DNA from: CAZCGA01 sp964498075
GTDB taxonomy: Bacteria; Desulfobacterota; Binatia; HRBIN30
Direction: 5' to 3'
DNA: 64,000 bases
NCBI GenBank assembly: GCA_964498075.1
Contig: CAZCGA010000020.1
Span: forward strand, 4,343-68,342
Below the pieces are notes generated by a model. The model was not told where the DNA came from and did no database searches. It saw only the letters and a list, made by a program, of their open reading frames with translations. Below, piece by piece: positions 34,720 through 43,578 of the stretch; within the stretch, counting starts at the first letter, position 1; each line of letters starts with the position of its first letter. The position numbers and the translations under genes are program-made.

Positions 34720-35521
34720 GCCCGTGACGTCGTCCGGCCCGCCGACCGATCCGCAGGCGCACATCACGGTCCGCAACCTGACGATGGCGTACGGCACCTT
34801 TGTGCTGATGCGCGACCTGGATTTCACCATCCGCCACGGCGACGTGTTCATCATCATGGGCGGCAGCGGCTGCGGCAAGAGCACGTTGCTGCGCCATCTC
34901 ATCGGTCTCAACGAGCCCGCAAAGGGCGAGATCTGGTACGGGCAGGAGAACTTCACCGCCGCCGATCTGCTGCGCCGCCAACAGATGCTGCAGCGCTTCG
35001 GGGTGCTCTATCAGAGCGGCGCCTTGTGGAGCTCGATGACCTTGGCGGAGAACATCGGGCTGCCGCTCGGCGAGTACACCGACCTGCGCCCGGCGGAGAT
35101 CCGCGAGGTGGCCGCCTTGAAACTGGCCTTGGTGGGATTGAAAGGCTTCGAGGACTTCTACCCCTCGCAAATCAGCGGCGGGATGCAGAAGCGCGCCGGG
35201 CTGGCGCGGGCGATGGCGCTCGACCCCGAGGTGCTGTTCTTCGACGAGCCGTCCGCCGGGCTCGATCCGATCAGCTCGAAGCTGCTGGACGACCTGATTC
35301 TGGAGCTGCGCCACAGTCTGGGATCGACGATCGTCATCGTCACCCACGAGCTGGCGAGTATCTTCGCCATCGCCAACAACAGCGTGTTTCTCGACGTCGA
35401 GACGCGGACCATGACGGCGCTGGGTCCGCCGAAGGAGCTGCTGCACTCGGACAATGCGAACGTGCGGCGCTTCCTGACCCGTGGGGAAGAGAACGGCGCC
35501 GCAGGGAGGACCGATGGGTAG
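34703..35521 (+). CDS. mlaF: MlaF-family ABC transporter ATPase
   Basis: Powers lipid transport by the MCE complex. A 272-residue ATP-binding subunit with Walker A GGSGCGKST, Q-loop region VLYQSGALWSS, signature ISGGMQKRAGLARAMAL (an MQKR variant typical of MlaF), Walker B VLFFDEPSAGLD and H-loop THEL. Its start lies within the mlaE end and its stop within the mlaD start, so the three are translationally coupled. Confidence 0.93.
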   Translation: MSLASEPVTSSGPPTDPQAHITVRNLTMAYGTFVLMRDLDFTIRHGDVFIIMGGSGCGKSTLLRHLIGLNEPAKGEIWYGQENFTAADLLRRQQMLQRFGVLYQSGALWSSMTLAENIGLPLGEYTDLRPAEIREVAALKLALVGLKGFEDFYPSQISGGMQKRAGLARAMALDPEVLFFDEPSAGLDPISSKLLDDLILELRHSLGSTIVIVTHELASIFAIANNSVFLDVETRTMTALGPPKELLHSDNANVRRFLTRGEENGAAGRTDG

Positions 35522-36497
35522 GAAAGCGAACCCGGCACTGATCGGCGGCTTCGTCGTCGGCGCCATTGCCTTGGCGGTGATTGGTCTCCTCGTCTTCGGC
35601 TCCGGGCAGATGTTCAAGCACACGGTCACGTACGTGTGCTTCTTTCCCGGCGCGGTGGACGGGCTCAACCTCGGCGCGCCGGTGAAGCTGAAGGGCGTGG
35701 AAATTGGAACGGTCACGGACATTGGGTTGCGGTTCGGCGAGATGTCCGGCAAGGTCATCGACGCCGAGGAGGTGTCCCGGGGCATCCGCATTCCGGTCAC
35801 CATTCAGATCGAGCGCGACAAGGTCGGCGAGCGCGGCGCCAACACCGCCAACTTCGGTGACCCCGCCAACCTGAAGAGATTAGTCAATCTGGGTTTGCGG
35901 GCGCAGCTCAACTCACAGAGCATGGTCACCGGGCTGCTGTTCGTGCAGCTCGATTTCAAGCCGGGCACGCCGGCCACGTTGGTCATGCCGGAGGGCTCCA
36001 AGCCCGATGAAATTCCCACGGTCCCGACCGCGATGGAGCAGATGCAGTCGGCGGCGCAGCAGATCATGAGGAAGCTGGAAGACTTGCACGTCGAGCGCCT
36101 CGTGCAGTCGGCGAGCGAGGCCGTGGAAGGAATCAGCCAGGTGGTGAACTCACCGGGGCTGAAGCGCGCACTCGAGACGCTCCCGGATACCATGGCCAAC
36201 GTGAATCAGGCGGTAACCAGCTTGCGGGAGCTCAGCACCGGGCTCGACAGCAAGGACGGGCCACTCCTCGATAGCCTCAAGGGCACGTCGGACAAGGCCA
36301 GCGCCGCAATGGAGCAGGCGCGGCTGACGCTGCAGAGCGTGCAGGCGTTGGCCGATCCCAACTCGGCGCTCGCCGGCCAGCTGACCAGCTCGCTGCAGGA
36401 GATCGCCAGCGCGGCGCGGGCGATGCGGCTGTTGGCGGACTACCTCGAACGCAACCCCAGCGCCCTGGTGCGCGGAAAGGACACGACTACACGATGA
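35514..36497 (+). CDS. mlaD: MlaD-like MCE-domain protein
   Basis: Substrate-binding component with one N-terminal membrane helix (about 9-27) and an MCE domain (about 35-145) whose start GAVDGLNLGAPVKLKGVEIG is diagnostic. A long helical C-terminal part (about 170-320) resembles the tube-forming helices of PqiB/YebT-type proteins more than the short MlaD of E. coli. ATG at 35514 follows a good ribosome-binding site (GCAGGGAGGA). It overlaps mlaF by 8 bases and the lipoprotein gene by 4. Confidence 0.9.
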   Translation: MGRKANPALIGGFVVGAIALAVIGLLVFGSGQMFKHTVTYVCFFPGAVDGLNLGAPVKLKGVEIGTVTDIGLRFGEMSGKVIDAEEVSRGIRIPVTIQIERDKVGERGANTANFGDPANLKRLVNLGLRAQLNSQSMVTGLLFVQLDFKPGTPATLVMPEGSKPDEIPTVPTAMEQMQSAAQQIMRKLEDLHVERLVQSASEAVEGISQVVNSPGLKRALETLPDTMANVNQAVTSLRELSTGLDSKDGPLLDSLKGTSDKASAAMEQARLTLQSVQALADPNSALAGQLTSSLQEIASAARAMRLLADYLERNPSALVRGKDTTTR

Positions 36498-37126
36498 CGC
36501 ACGCGTCCACTCGCCGCCTTGCCCTGGCGCTGCTGCCGCTGCTCGGTGCCGCCGGCTGCTCCGTGCTCGCACCGCAACCCGATCCCTCCCGCTTCTTCAC
36601 CCTTACTGCACTTCCCGCCGCGCAGCTGCCCGGGGCGGCGCGCGACGGGACGGCCACCGTGTACGGCCTCGGGCCCATCAAGCTGCCGGCGTATCTCGAC
36701 CGCAACGAGGTGGCGACGCGCATCTCGCCGACCGAGCTGACCTACTCGGCGACGGATCGCTGGGCGGATCCGTTGCAGGCCGACGTCGCGCGCGTGCTGC
36801 TGCAGAATCTCTCCGCCTTGCTTGGCACCAACCGGATCGTCGTGTACCCGTGGTCCAGCACCGTGAAGGTGGACTATCAAGTCGAGGTCGAGCTGTTGCA
36901 CTTCGAGCGGACCGCCACCAACGAGAGCCAGCTCACGGCGCGCTGGGGCATCCGCGATGGGCAAGCGGGCAAGTACCTGGTCATCAAAGAGTCCACCCTG
37001 ACGCGCCGGGCTGCAACCGGCGCCACGACGGAATCCGTCGCCGCACTAAGCGCTACGTTGGGCGACCTCAGTCAAGAAGTCGCGTCGGCGCTGCGGACGC
37101 TGGGAACGAACCAGCAGCGGCCGTAG
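36494..37126 (+). CDS. PqiC/ABC-transport auxiliary lipoprotein
   Basis: A 210-residue lipoprotein with lipobox GAAGC (Cys22) and the family beginning (SRFFTLTA). GLGPIKLPAYLDRNEVATRI and RWADPLQADVARVLLQNLSALL are hallmarks of the PqiC/DUF330 auxiliary component of MCE transporters. It would sit in the outer membrane at the end of the transport tube. The start overlaps mlaD (ATGA). No MlaC-type soluble carrier is present, so this is a bridge-type rather than shuttle-type system. Confidence 0.87.
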   Translation: MTHASTRRLALALLPLLGAAGCSVLAPQPDPSRFFTLTALPAAQLPGAARDGTATVYGLGPIKLPAYLDRNEVATRISPTELTYSATDRWADPLQADVARVLLQNLSALLGTNRIVVYPWSSTVKVDYQVEVELLHFERTATNESQLTARWGIRDGQAGKYLVIKESTLTRRAATGATTESVAALSATLGDLSQEVASALRTLGTNQQRP

Positions 37127-37160
37127 CGTGCCGTGCTGAGCGACGCGCCTCCCGGCCTTC

Positions 37161-37193
37161 CGCCCCAACGAGACCGCGCGCGAACGCGAGTGA
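37161..37193 (+). pseudogene. 3' scar of a DUF4056-like gene upstream of cassette copy A
   Basis: These 33 bases encode RPNETARERE and a stop. The 3' end of the intact lipoprotein gene at 41202-42488 encodes RPNETSRKRE and a stop at the same distance from the next gene. Both are followed by TGAC, a ribosome-binding site and ATGCAGCATTCATCCA. This marks an old duplication boundary. Confidence 0.7.
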
Positions 37194-37212
37194 CGCACAA
37201 ACGGAGGAGACT

Positions 37213-38259
37213 ATGCAGCATTCATCCACATTGAAGACCGGTGCCCGCTGGGCCCGCCTTGCCGCCATCGCCCTCTACGCCTTTGTCGCTCTGTGCGGCG
37301 CCGGTACACCAGCGCTGGCCTTGCCGACGCTGGACGAGTTGATGGCCGATTTCGCCTTCAGCAAAGACGACGTGCAACGGGTGCGCAATGGCGAGTTGGT
37401 CAATACGACCACGAAGGAGACGTCCGATCGGGAGCTCGCCGCGGTCATGGTGTTTCTCGTCAAGGCACCGGTGCAGAAGCTCATCGCCTCCTTCAAGGCG
37501 GGCCCGAGCTCCCGCAACGATCCGCAGGTCCAGTCGGCCACGGAGATCAGCGGTGAGGGAACGCTCGACGATTTCAAGGCGGTCGTGCTGCAACCGGGCG
37601 GCGACAAAGAAACGCAGCGCTATCTCAACGCAGCGCCCGGCGACACGTTGAATCTCTCCGTAACGGAGATTGCCACCTTCGCGGCGCTCAAGGGCGGCAG
37701 CGCCGGGCAGCCGCAGGTCGAAGAGGCGCTGCGAAGGACGCTGCTGGCCCGCTACCAGGCCTATCGGTCGCAGGGGTTGGGCGGCATCGCGCCTTACGCT
37801 CGCGGCAAAGACAAGCAATCCCAGGCGGCAGACGATCTGCGACGCGCGACGGAAGCCGCCAAAGGAATCAAGAAATACGCCGCGACCTTCTCCGATGTCC
37901 TCATGAATTATCCGCAGGGCATCCCCGCGGGGCTCACGCAACATTTCTTCTGCATCCGTTATGCAATGAGCGGCCGGCCCAACTTTGCTCTCCGGCATCG
38001 GCTCGCGATGCCGCTCGAGGATGCCTACGTGATCGCCGATCGCGACTTCTACGTGAGCTCCGGTTACAACGATACGCAAGCCGTCGCCGGTCTCCTTCCT
38101 GTCGAAAACGGGACCGTGGTCGTGTACCTGAACCGCACCACCACCGACCAACTCGGCGGCTTTGGCGCGTCGGCCAAGCAGGCGATCGGCCGCGGCATGA
38201 TGGCCAAGCAAATCAGTGAGATCTTCGAGAAGGCCCGCGCGGGATTCAAGGGCCAGTGA
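37213..38259 (+). CDS. Secreted protein of unknown function, cassette copy A
   Basis: A 348-residue exported protein with a signal peptide (about 1-37, ending ALALP) and a good ribosome-binding site (GGAGGAG). I do not recognise the family. The mature part begins LPTLDELMADFAFSKDDVQ. It has a charged middle (EEALRRTLLARYQAYRSQGL, then AYARGKDK-like helices) and a β-rich C-terminal part with FFCIRYAMSGRPNFALRHRL, YNDTQAVAGLLPVENGTVVV and TTTDQLGGFGASAKQAIGR. The C-terminal half looks like a compact lipid- or ligand-binding domain, but this is a guess. A close paralogue lies at 42506-43546, again followed by a PPK2 kinase and a channel gene. Confidence 0.8.
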   Translation: MQHSSTLKTGARWARLAAIALYAFVALCGAGTPALALPTLDELMADFAFSKDDVQRVRNGELVNTTTKETSDRELAAVMVFLVKAPVQKLIASFKAGPSSRNDPQVQSATEISGEGTLDDFKAVVLQPGGDKETQRYLNAAPGDTLNLSVTEIATFAALKGGSAGQPQVEEALRRTLLARYQAYRSQGLGGIAPYARGKDKQSQAADDLRRATEAAKGIKKYAATFSDVLMNYPQGIPAGLTQHFFCIRYAMSGRPNFALRHRLAMPLEDAYVIADRDFYVSSGYNDTQAVAGLLPVENGTVVVYLNRTTTDQLGGFGASAKQAIGRGMMAKQISEIFEKARAGFKGQ

Positions 38260-38344
38260 GGCGTCGATCCGCATGCGTCGGCCTGTTCCAGACCGTCGAG
38301 CGCTGCAATCTCTCTTGTCGCCATCGAACGAAGGGATACAGCAC

Positions 38345-39250
38345 ATGAAACTCGACAAGGTCATCAAGGCAGCCCATAAGCTCGCACGGCCCTATTGCGT
38401 AACCGACGGGAAGAAATTTCGTCTCAAGGACATCGACGCCGGTGACACGGCGTGGCTGCAGGCGGAGGACAAGCCGCGCGCCAAGGAGGCCCTGCAGACC
38501 GGTGTGCAGGCGCTCGCTGAGTTGCAGGACATGCTCTACGCGCAGGACAGCTGGGCTGTGCTCCTCATCTTCCAGGCGATGGATGCCGCCGGCAAAGACG
38601 GCGCCATCAAGCACGTGATGTCCGGTGTCAATCCGCAAGGCTGCCAGGTCGTATCGTTCAAGGCGCCGTCGGCGGAGGATCTCGACCACGAGTACCTCTG
38701 GCGCTGCAACAAGCAGCTGCCGGAACGCGGCCGGATCGGCATCTTCAACCGCTCTTACTACGAGGAAGTGCTGGTGGTGCGCGTGCATGAGGAGCTGCTC
38801 CAGAAACAGAAACTCCCCCCCAAGGTGGTCACCAAGAGCATCTGGGACGATCGCTTCCGCGACATCCGTGGCTTCGAGCGCTATCTCAGCAACAACGGCG
38901 TGGTGGTCCGCAAATTCTTTCTCCATGTCTCGCGCAAGGAGCAGAAGCGGCGCTTTCTCGAACGCATCGAGAATCCAGAGAAGAACTGGAAGTTCTCGGC
39001 CGCCGACGCGCACGAGCGCGGCCACTGGAAAGACTACATGAAGGCGTATGAGGACATGATCCGTCACACCGCCACGGAAGACTCGCCGTGGTACGTGGTG
39101 CCGGCGGACAACAAGTGGTTCACGCGAGTAGTCGTGGCCGCCGCCGTCATCGATGCGCTGGCCGCGCTCGGCCTGCACTATCCGGAGGTCGGCAAGGAGA
39201 AGCTCAAGGAGCTGGCGTTGGTGAAGAAGGCTCTGCTAGCGGAGAAATAG
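38345..39250 (+). CDS. ppk2: PPK2-family polyphosphate kinase, class III-like
   Basis: Transfers phosphate from polyphosphate to nucleotides. A 301-residue single-domain PPK2. Walker A lies at about 78-85 in FQAMDAAGKDGAIKHVMSG, and Walker B in IGIFNRSYYEEVLVVRVH at about 131-148. The GAGKDG/KHVMSGVNPQG and FNRSYYEEVLVVRVH forms are those of class III enzymes, which can phosphorylate both nucleoside mono- and diphosphates. Substrate range is inferred, not shown. ATG at 38345 is chosen; a longer frame upstream lacks family sequence. It follows the secreted unknown gene and precedes a channel gene 24 bases later. Confidence 0.9.
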   Translation: MKLDKVIKAAHKLARPYCVTDGKKFRLKDIDAGDTAWLQAEDKPRAKEALQTGVQALAELQDMLYAQDSWAVLLIFQAMDAAGKDGAIKHVMSGVNPQGCQVVSFKAPSAEDLDHEYLWRCNKQLPERGRIGIFNRSYYEEVLVVRVHEELLQKQKLPPKVVTKSIWDDRFRDIRGFERYLSNNGVVVRKFFLHVSRKEQKRRFLERIENPEKNWKFSAADAHERGHWKDYMKAYEDMIRHTATEDSPWYVVPADNKWFTRVVVAAAVIDALAALGLHYPEVGKEKLKELALVKKALLAEK

Positions 39251-39274
39251 GGGGCGGCGGCAAGCCAGCGCGTC

Positions 39275-40000
39275 ATGTCTGACGAGACTCCATCCAACAG
39301 CTCTGCTACCGGCGATCGCCTCCGTCGTCGTGTTCCCCGACTGACCATTCTCTTCGTGTCGCTCATGCTGCTGCTGCTCTTGGGTCCCATGCTGGGACAG
39401 CGGGTGTTTGGCGTGCCCGTCCTCGGCCTTCTCTTCTCTCTCGTCGCCGCGGCCGGCGTGAGCGCTTCGGCGCGCCGCCGGTTGTTGTTCTGGATATCCG
39501 TCCTTCTCGTCCTGCCGATGCTCGTGGCACTGTGGAGCGAGCCCGTCGTGGCGATGCGCTCAGTCGACGCTGCGTCACTGAGTATACGTTTCGTCTTCCT
39601 CATCTTCCTCTGCGGCGTGATTCTCAGGGGCGTCCTGCGCGACCAGGTTGTCACCCTCGAGACGATTGCGGGCGCTGCCTCCGTCTACTTGTTGTTCGGG
39701 GTAGCGTGGGCCTGCCTGCTCGGATTCGTGGAGCAGCTGCATCCCGGCTCGCTCTTCATCCCCGCGGGCTGGGGAGCGAAAGCGGCGACGGAGATAGAGT
39801 CCATGGCGCCCCTGATCTATTTCAGCTTCACGACCCTGACCACCGTGGGCTACGGCGACATCCATGCGACGTCGCCCGTGGCCGCAAACCTGGCGGTGTC
39901 GGAGGCAATCATGGGGCAGTTGTATCTCACCGTCCTGGTCGCGCGCCTGGTCGGCTTGCAGATTTCACACAGCGAACGAAGCCAGCATCGCCCAACCTGA
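39275..40000 (+). CDS. Potassium channel-like membrane protein, copy A
   Basis: A 241-residue protein with about four N-terminal hydrophobic helices (25-40, 47-62, 70-88, 103-121) and a two-helix pore module. Pore helix IYFSFTTLTT leads to the selectivity filter TVGYGD (190-195), the K+ channel signature. No voltage-sensor arginine ladder or regulatory RCK domain is seen. It is the third gene of the cassette after the secreted protein and PPK2. A nearly identical protein lies at 44570-45265. Confidence 0.88.
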   Translation: MSDETPSNSSATGDRLRRRVPRLTILFVSLMLLLLLGPMLGQRVFGVPVLGLLFSLVAAAGVSASARRRLLFWISVLLVLPMLVALWSEPVVAMRSVDAASLSIRFVFLIFLCGVILRGVLRDQVVTLETIAGAASVYLLFGVAWACLLGFVEQLHPGSLFIPAGWGAKAATEIESMAPLIYFSFTTLTTVGYGDIHATSPVAANLAVSEAIMGQLYLTVLVARLVGLQISHSERSQHRPT

Positions 40001-40020
40001 GCCAAAGTGGAGGTCCAACC

Positions 40021-41142
40021 GTGACGCATCCAAATCCACTCAATCCTATGAACCAACTCCTCAAAGAAATCCGGCACAATCCGCTGCTCTGGCTGCTGGT
40101 GTTCGTTCCCGTGGTGTTCGTTTGCCAGACGCTCAAGCCCGAAGCGCACACAGTGCTCTTCGCGCTTTCCGTCCTCGCCATCGTGCCGCTCGCGGCGCTG
40201 CTCAGTCATGCCACGGAGTCCGTGGCCGCCAAGACGGGCGACGCGGTCGGCGGGTTGCTCAACGCCACGCTGGGAAACCTGACCGAGTTGGTGATCGCGC
40301 TCACCGCGTTGCGCGCCGGGCAGTACACACTGGTGAAGGCATCCATTGCCGGTGCGATTGTCACGAACACGCTCTTCATGTTGGGCGCGTCGTTCCTGCT
40401 CGGCGGACTCAAACATCATGTGCAGGAATTCAATCCTGCGAGCGCGCGGCTTCAGGCCGTGCAGTTGTTTCTGGCAACGGTCGCGTTGCTGGTTCCTTCG
40501 GCGGTGAGCGGGGCGGATTCTGCCCAGACTGCTGCCTTTACGCAGCAGTTGAGCGTGTGCCTGGCGATTTTGCTCATCGCGACTTACGGCCTGGGGCTGC
40601 TCTTTTCGCTCAAGACACATCGTGAGCTCTTCGGCGGGGTGGGACACGCGGAAGCAGAAGAAGCGCCGTGGCCGATTGGTGTAGCCCTGGCGACGCTGGC
40701 CGCGGTCACGGTTCTGGTCGGGTTGGTCAGTGAGGTCTTCGTCGAGTCCGTGCAGGAAGCTGCGGTGGCGATGGGGATGACACAGGCATTCGTGGGGTTC
40801 ATCGTCGTGGCGCTGGTGGGCGCCGCCGCGGAAATGGCATCGGCGTTCTCGGGGGCGCGCAAGAACCGGCTGGACCTCAGCGTGGGCATTGCGCTGGGGA
40901 GCGCGGCGCAGATCGCCTTGTTCGTGGCGCCGGTGCTGGTGCTGGCGAGTTACGCCATCGGGCCGTTGCCGATGAGCTTGCAGTTCTGGCCCGGCGCGGT
41001 GGTGATGATGCTGATCGCCACGCTCACCGCGTCGCTGGTTTCCAACAGCGGCCGCGCAGCGTGGTTCAGTGGCGTGCTGGTCTTGGGGGTCTATCTGATC
41101 TTCGCCATCACACTGTACCTGTTGCCACCCAGAGCGCAGTGA
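40021..41142 (+). CDS. Ca2+:cation antiporter (CAX/ChaA type)
   Basis: A 373-residue antiporter with about eleven membrane helices in two homologous halves. The ion-binding α-repeats are GLLNATLGNLTELVIALTAL and AAAEMASAFSGARKNRLDLS, each with the essential glutamate (NLTE and AAAE). The protein would export Ca2+ (or Na+/K+) in exchange for protons. A stretch with many acidic residues (HAEAEEAPW) joins the halves. GTG at 40021 or ATG at 40048 can start it. It lies between the two duplicated cassettes, directly after the channel of copy A. Confidence 0.88.
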   Translation: MTHPNPLNPMNQLLKEIRHNPLLWLLVFVPVVFVCQTLKPEAHTVLFALSVLAIVPLAALLSHATESVAAKTGDAVGGLLNATLGNLTELVIALTALRAGQYTLVKASIAGAIVTNTLFMLGASFLLGGLKHHVQEFNPASARLQAVQLFLATVALLVPSAVSGADSAQTAAFTQQLSVCLAILLIATYGLGLLFSLKTHRELFGGVGHAEAEEAPWPIGVALATLAAVTVLVGLVSEVFVESVQEAAVAMGMTQAFVGFIVVALVGAAAEMASAFSGARKNRLDLSVGIALGSAAQIALFVAPVLVLASYAIGPLPMSLQFWPGAVVMMLIATLTASLVSNSGRAAWFSGVLVLGVYLIFAITLYLLPPRAQ

Positions 41143-41201
41143 GCAAAGGGGACGATGCCATCAGAAGCCCATGGGCGACGGCCGCCCGAGGAGGAAGAAC
41201 G

Positions 41202-42488
41202 TTGAAAGCGCACCATCGGTTCATCGGCACCGCAGCACGGGCGATTTTGGCGCTCAGCCTGCTGTCTATCGGCTGCGAGGAGAAATGGGACACGACGCAA
41301 CACCCGGCGCGTGATGAGGAGCTCGACGCGGCGTTCTTCTCGGGGCTCGACTCGCAGGCGATCGCCGACGTTCCCGAGCCCCAGAGCCTGCGTCCATGCT
41401 GCATCTTCGGCAACGATGTCGGCGTACAAGTCGGGCGCGTCCCAGTGCCCGGCTACGAGGTCCAAAACGTCCTCGAGATCAGCGACCTGGGGACGCACCA
41501 GTACAACAAGGGGACGGTGTCGCTGCAACCACGCGGCGGCGAGCGCCTCCTCTCCGATGAGGCATCGGGCATTCTGTACACCTGTCGCGGCGGGTTCATC
41601 GATCTCGCTCACGTGCGCGACAACGCCGACCGCACGCTCTACCTCGCCTCACAGATCGGGCGCCTCGCGGCGGCCGGGGGAACGATTCCCCTCACCGGCG
41701 AGGGCGCCGAGCGCCACATCGTCCTGCAGCCCCTCAACGCCGGTCTTGTCCGCGCCTACGGCCTGCGCGAAGTGGTGACGAGCCTCGCCGAGTGGCTCTC
41801 ATTCCAGGCCTCCATCTGGCACGAGATCACCACCTGGTATGGCTGGTCGTCGACGGCATTCTCCGAGCGGCCGTCCGCGTTCTCGCTGGAAGACCTCTAC
41901 TCCAACCTGGTGGGCGTGAAGATCACCGGTGCGATCGTCCGTCGTCACGCTGCCCCCAGTGAGGTGGAGTACAATCGCGCGGCCACGGCGCTCCTCAAGG
42001 ATGCACCGGTCAAGCTCGGGCCGCTCCCCAGGGACGCGAGCCGCCGCGCCTTCGAGTATGTCGACGGCATCTGGTGGGACTCCACCAAGCGTGTGCCCGA
42101 CAACCAGCTCGTGCGTCACCGCTACTTCAACATCGGGCCAAAATTGTACCCATGGAAACTGGTGGACGCGCAGCCCTCCGCCACGCTGCTCGCCAGCAGG
42201 CAGGAGTTTGACCAAGCCTGCGGAAGTGACTGGACGCCCCTCGGGCTGAGCGTTGCCGACCGCATCGGGGATGTGCCGTTCCGGCAGATGGCGACGCTCG
42301 AGATTCACCCGGGCGAGTTGCTCGTCAAGAACGGATTTCCCTTCCCCAAGCCAGGCAGCAACATGGTGACGCAGGATGATTTTCCCGCGGTGATCGACGT
42401 GATCGCCCGTGCCGCAGACGCCGAGCTGGGCGCCGGTGCGGGCCTCGCGGCGGCTCGCCCCAACGAAACCTCGCGCAAGCGCGAGTGA
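41202..42488 (+). CDS. DUF4056-like lipoprotein of unknown function
   Basis: A 428-residue lipoprotein with lipobox LSIGC. TTG at 41202 is supported by GAGGAGGAAG just upstream. The core PCCIFGNDVGVQVGRVPVPG, then GTHQYNK, LYTCRGGFIDLAHVRDNADRT and the helical segment WHEITTWYGWSSTAFSERPS resembles DUF4056 proteins; the match is from memory and should be checked. Conserved Cys-Cys, His and Asp residues suggest a metal site or hydrolase. Its C-terminal codons (RPNETSRKRE) also exist as a scar upstream of cassette copy A, so the gene was part of the duplicated unit. Confidence 0.65.
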   Translation: MKAHHRFIGTAARAILALSLLSIGCEEKWDTTQHPARDEELDAAFFSGLDSQAIADVPEPQSLRPCCIFGNDVGVQVGRVPVPGYEVQNVLEISDLGTHQYNKGTVSLQPRGGERLLSDEASGILYTCRGGFIDLAHVRDNADRTLYLASQIGRLAAAGGTIPLTGEGAERHIVLQPLNAGLVRAYGLREVVTSLAEWLSFQASIWHEITTWYGWSSTAFSERPSAFSLEDLYSNLVGVKITGAIVRRHAAPSEVEYNRAATALLKDAPVKLGPLPRDASRRAFEYVDGIWWDSTKRVPDNQLVRHRYFNIGPKLYPWKLVDAQPSATLLASRQEFDQACGSDWTPLGLSVADRIGDVPFRQMATLEIHPGELLVKNGFPFPKPGSNMVTQDDFPAVIDVIARAADAELGAGAGLAAARPNETSRKRE

Positions 42489-42505
42489 CACAGAAGGAGG
42501 AAACG

Positions 42506-43546
42506 ATGCAGCATTCATCCAGATGGGAGTGTGGGGCTCGTGTTGCAGCCACTACTCTGTACGCCTTCGTCGCCCTGTGCGGCGTGGGTGCGCGTGCGTT
42601 CGCCTTGCCGACGCTGGACGAGTTGATGGCCGATTTCGCCTTCAGCAAAGACGACGTGCAACGAGTGCGCAACGGCGAGTTGGTCAAGACGACCACCAAG
42701 GAGACTTCCGATCGGGAGATCGCGGCAGTCATGGTGTTTCTCGTCAAGGCCCCGCCAAAGCAGCTGCTCGCCGCGTTCGAGGTGGGCAGTGGCTTCCGCA
42801 ACGATCCGCAAGTCCAGTCGGCCACGGAGATCAGTGGTGACGGAACGCTCGACGATTTCAAGGCGGTCGTGCTCCAACCGGGCGGCGACAAGGAGACGGG
42901 ACGCTACCTCAACGCGGCGCCCGGCGACACGTTGAATCTCTCCGCCACGGAGATTGCAGCCTTCCAGGCACTCAAGAGCCGTAGTGGCGCCGGGCAAGCT
43001 CAGGTCGAAGAGGCGCTACGACGGATGCTGCTGGCGCGCTACCAGGCCTATCACTCGCAGGGGTTGAACGGCATCGCTCCGTACGCCCGTGGCAAAGACA
43101 AGCAAGCCCAGCCGGCGGACGAGCTGCGCCGGGCGACCGAAGCCGCGCAGGGACTCAAGAAGCACGTCCTGGCCTTCTACCATGTTCTCATGGAGTATCC
43201 GCAGGCCAACGCCGCAGGGCTCACGCAACGCTTCTTCTGCATCCGCTACACGATGGGCGGGCGGCCGAACTTTACCCTTCGGCATCGCCTCGCCATGCCG
43301 GTCGATGAGGCGTACGTGGTTGCCGATCGCGAGTTTTACGTGAACCACGACTACAACGACACGCAAGCCGTCGGCGGGCTGCTTCCTGTCGAAAACGGGA
43401 CAGTGGTCGTGTACCTGAACCGCACCACCACCGACCAGCTCGGCGGCTTTGGCGCGTCGGCCAAGCAGGCGATCGGCCGTAGCTTGATGGCGACGCAGAT
43501 CAGCGAGATCTTCGAGAAGTCCCGCGCCGGCTTCAAGGCTCAGTGA
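42506..43546 (+). CDS. Secreted protein of unknown function, cassette copy B
   Basis: A 346-residue paralogue of the protein at 37213-38259, with signal peptide (about 1-34). Long identical runs, such as LPTLDELMADFAFSKDDVQ and TTTDQLGGFGASAKQAIGR, alternate with changed positions in the middle helices, so both copies are under constraint. Start ATG at 42506 follows AAGGAGG; a 42485 start would begin before it. The PPK2 gene downstream begins after 32 bases. Function unknown. Confidence 0.8.
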   Translation: MQHSSRWECGARVAATTLYAFVALCGVGARAFALPTLDELMADFAFSKDDVQRVRNGELVKTTTKETSDREIAAVMVFLVKAPPKQLLAAFEVGSGFRNDPQVQSATEISGDGTLDDFKAVVLQPGGDKETGRYLNAAPGDTLNLSATEIAAFQALKSRSGAGQAQVEEALRRMLLARYQAYHSQGLNGIAPYARGKDKQAQPADELRRATEAAQGLKKHVLAFYHVLMEYPQANAAGLTQRFFCIRYTMGGRPNFTLRHRLAMPVDEAYVVADREFYVNHDYNDTQAVGGLLPVENGTVVVYLNRTTTDQLGGFGASAKQAIGRSLMATQISEIFEKSRAGFKAQ

Positions 43547-43578
43547 CGCGTCGCTTCAGGAGACGGGAAGGGCGATAT

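Noticed and set aside
36850..37212. Extended N-terminus of the secreted protein (copy A) back to 36850
   Set aside because: The extension is the shadow frame of the lipoprotein gene; the signal peptide begins at ATG 37213 with a ribosome-binding site.
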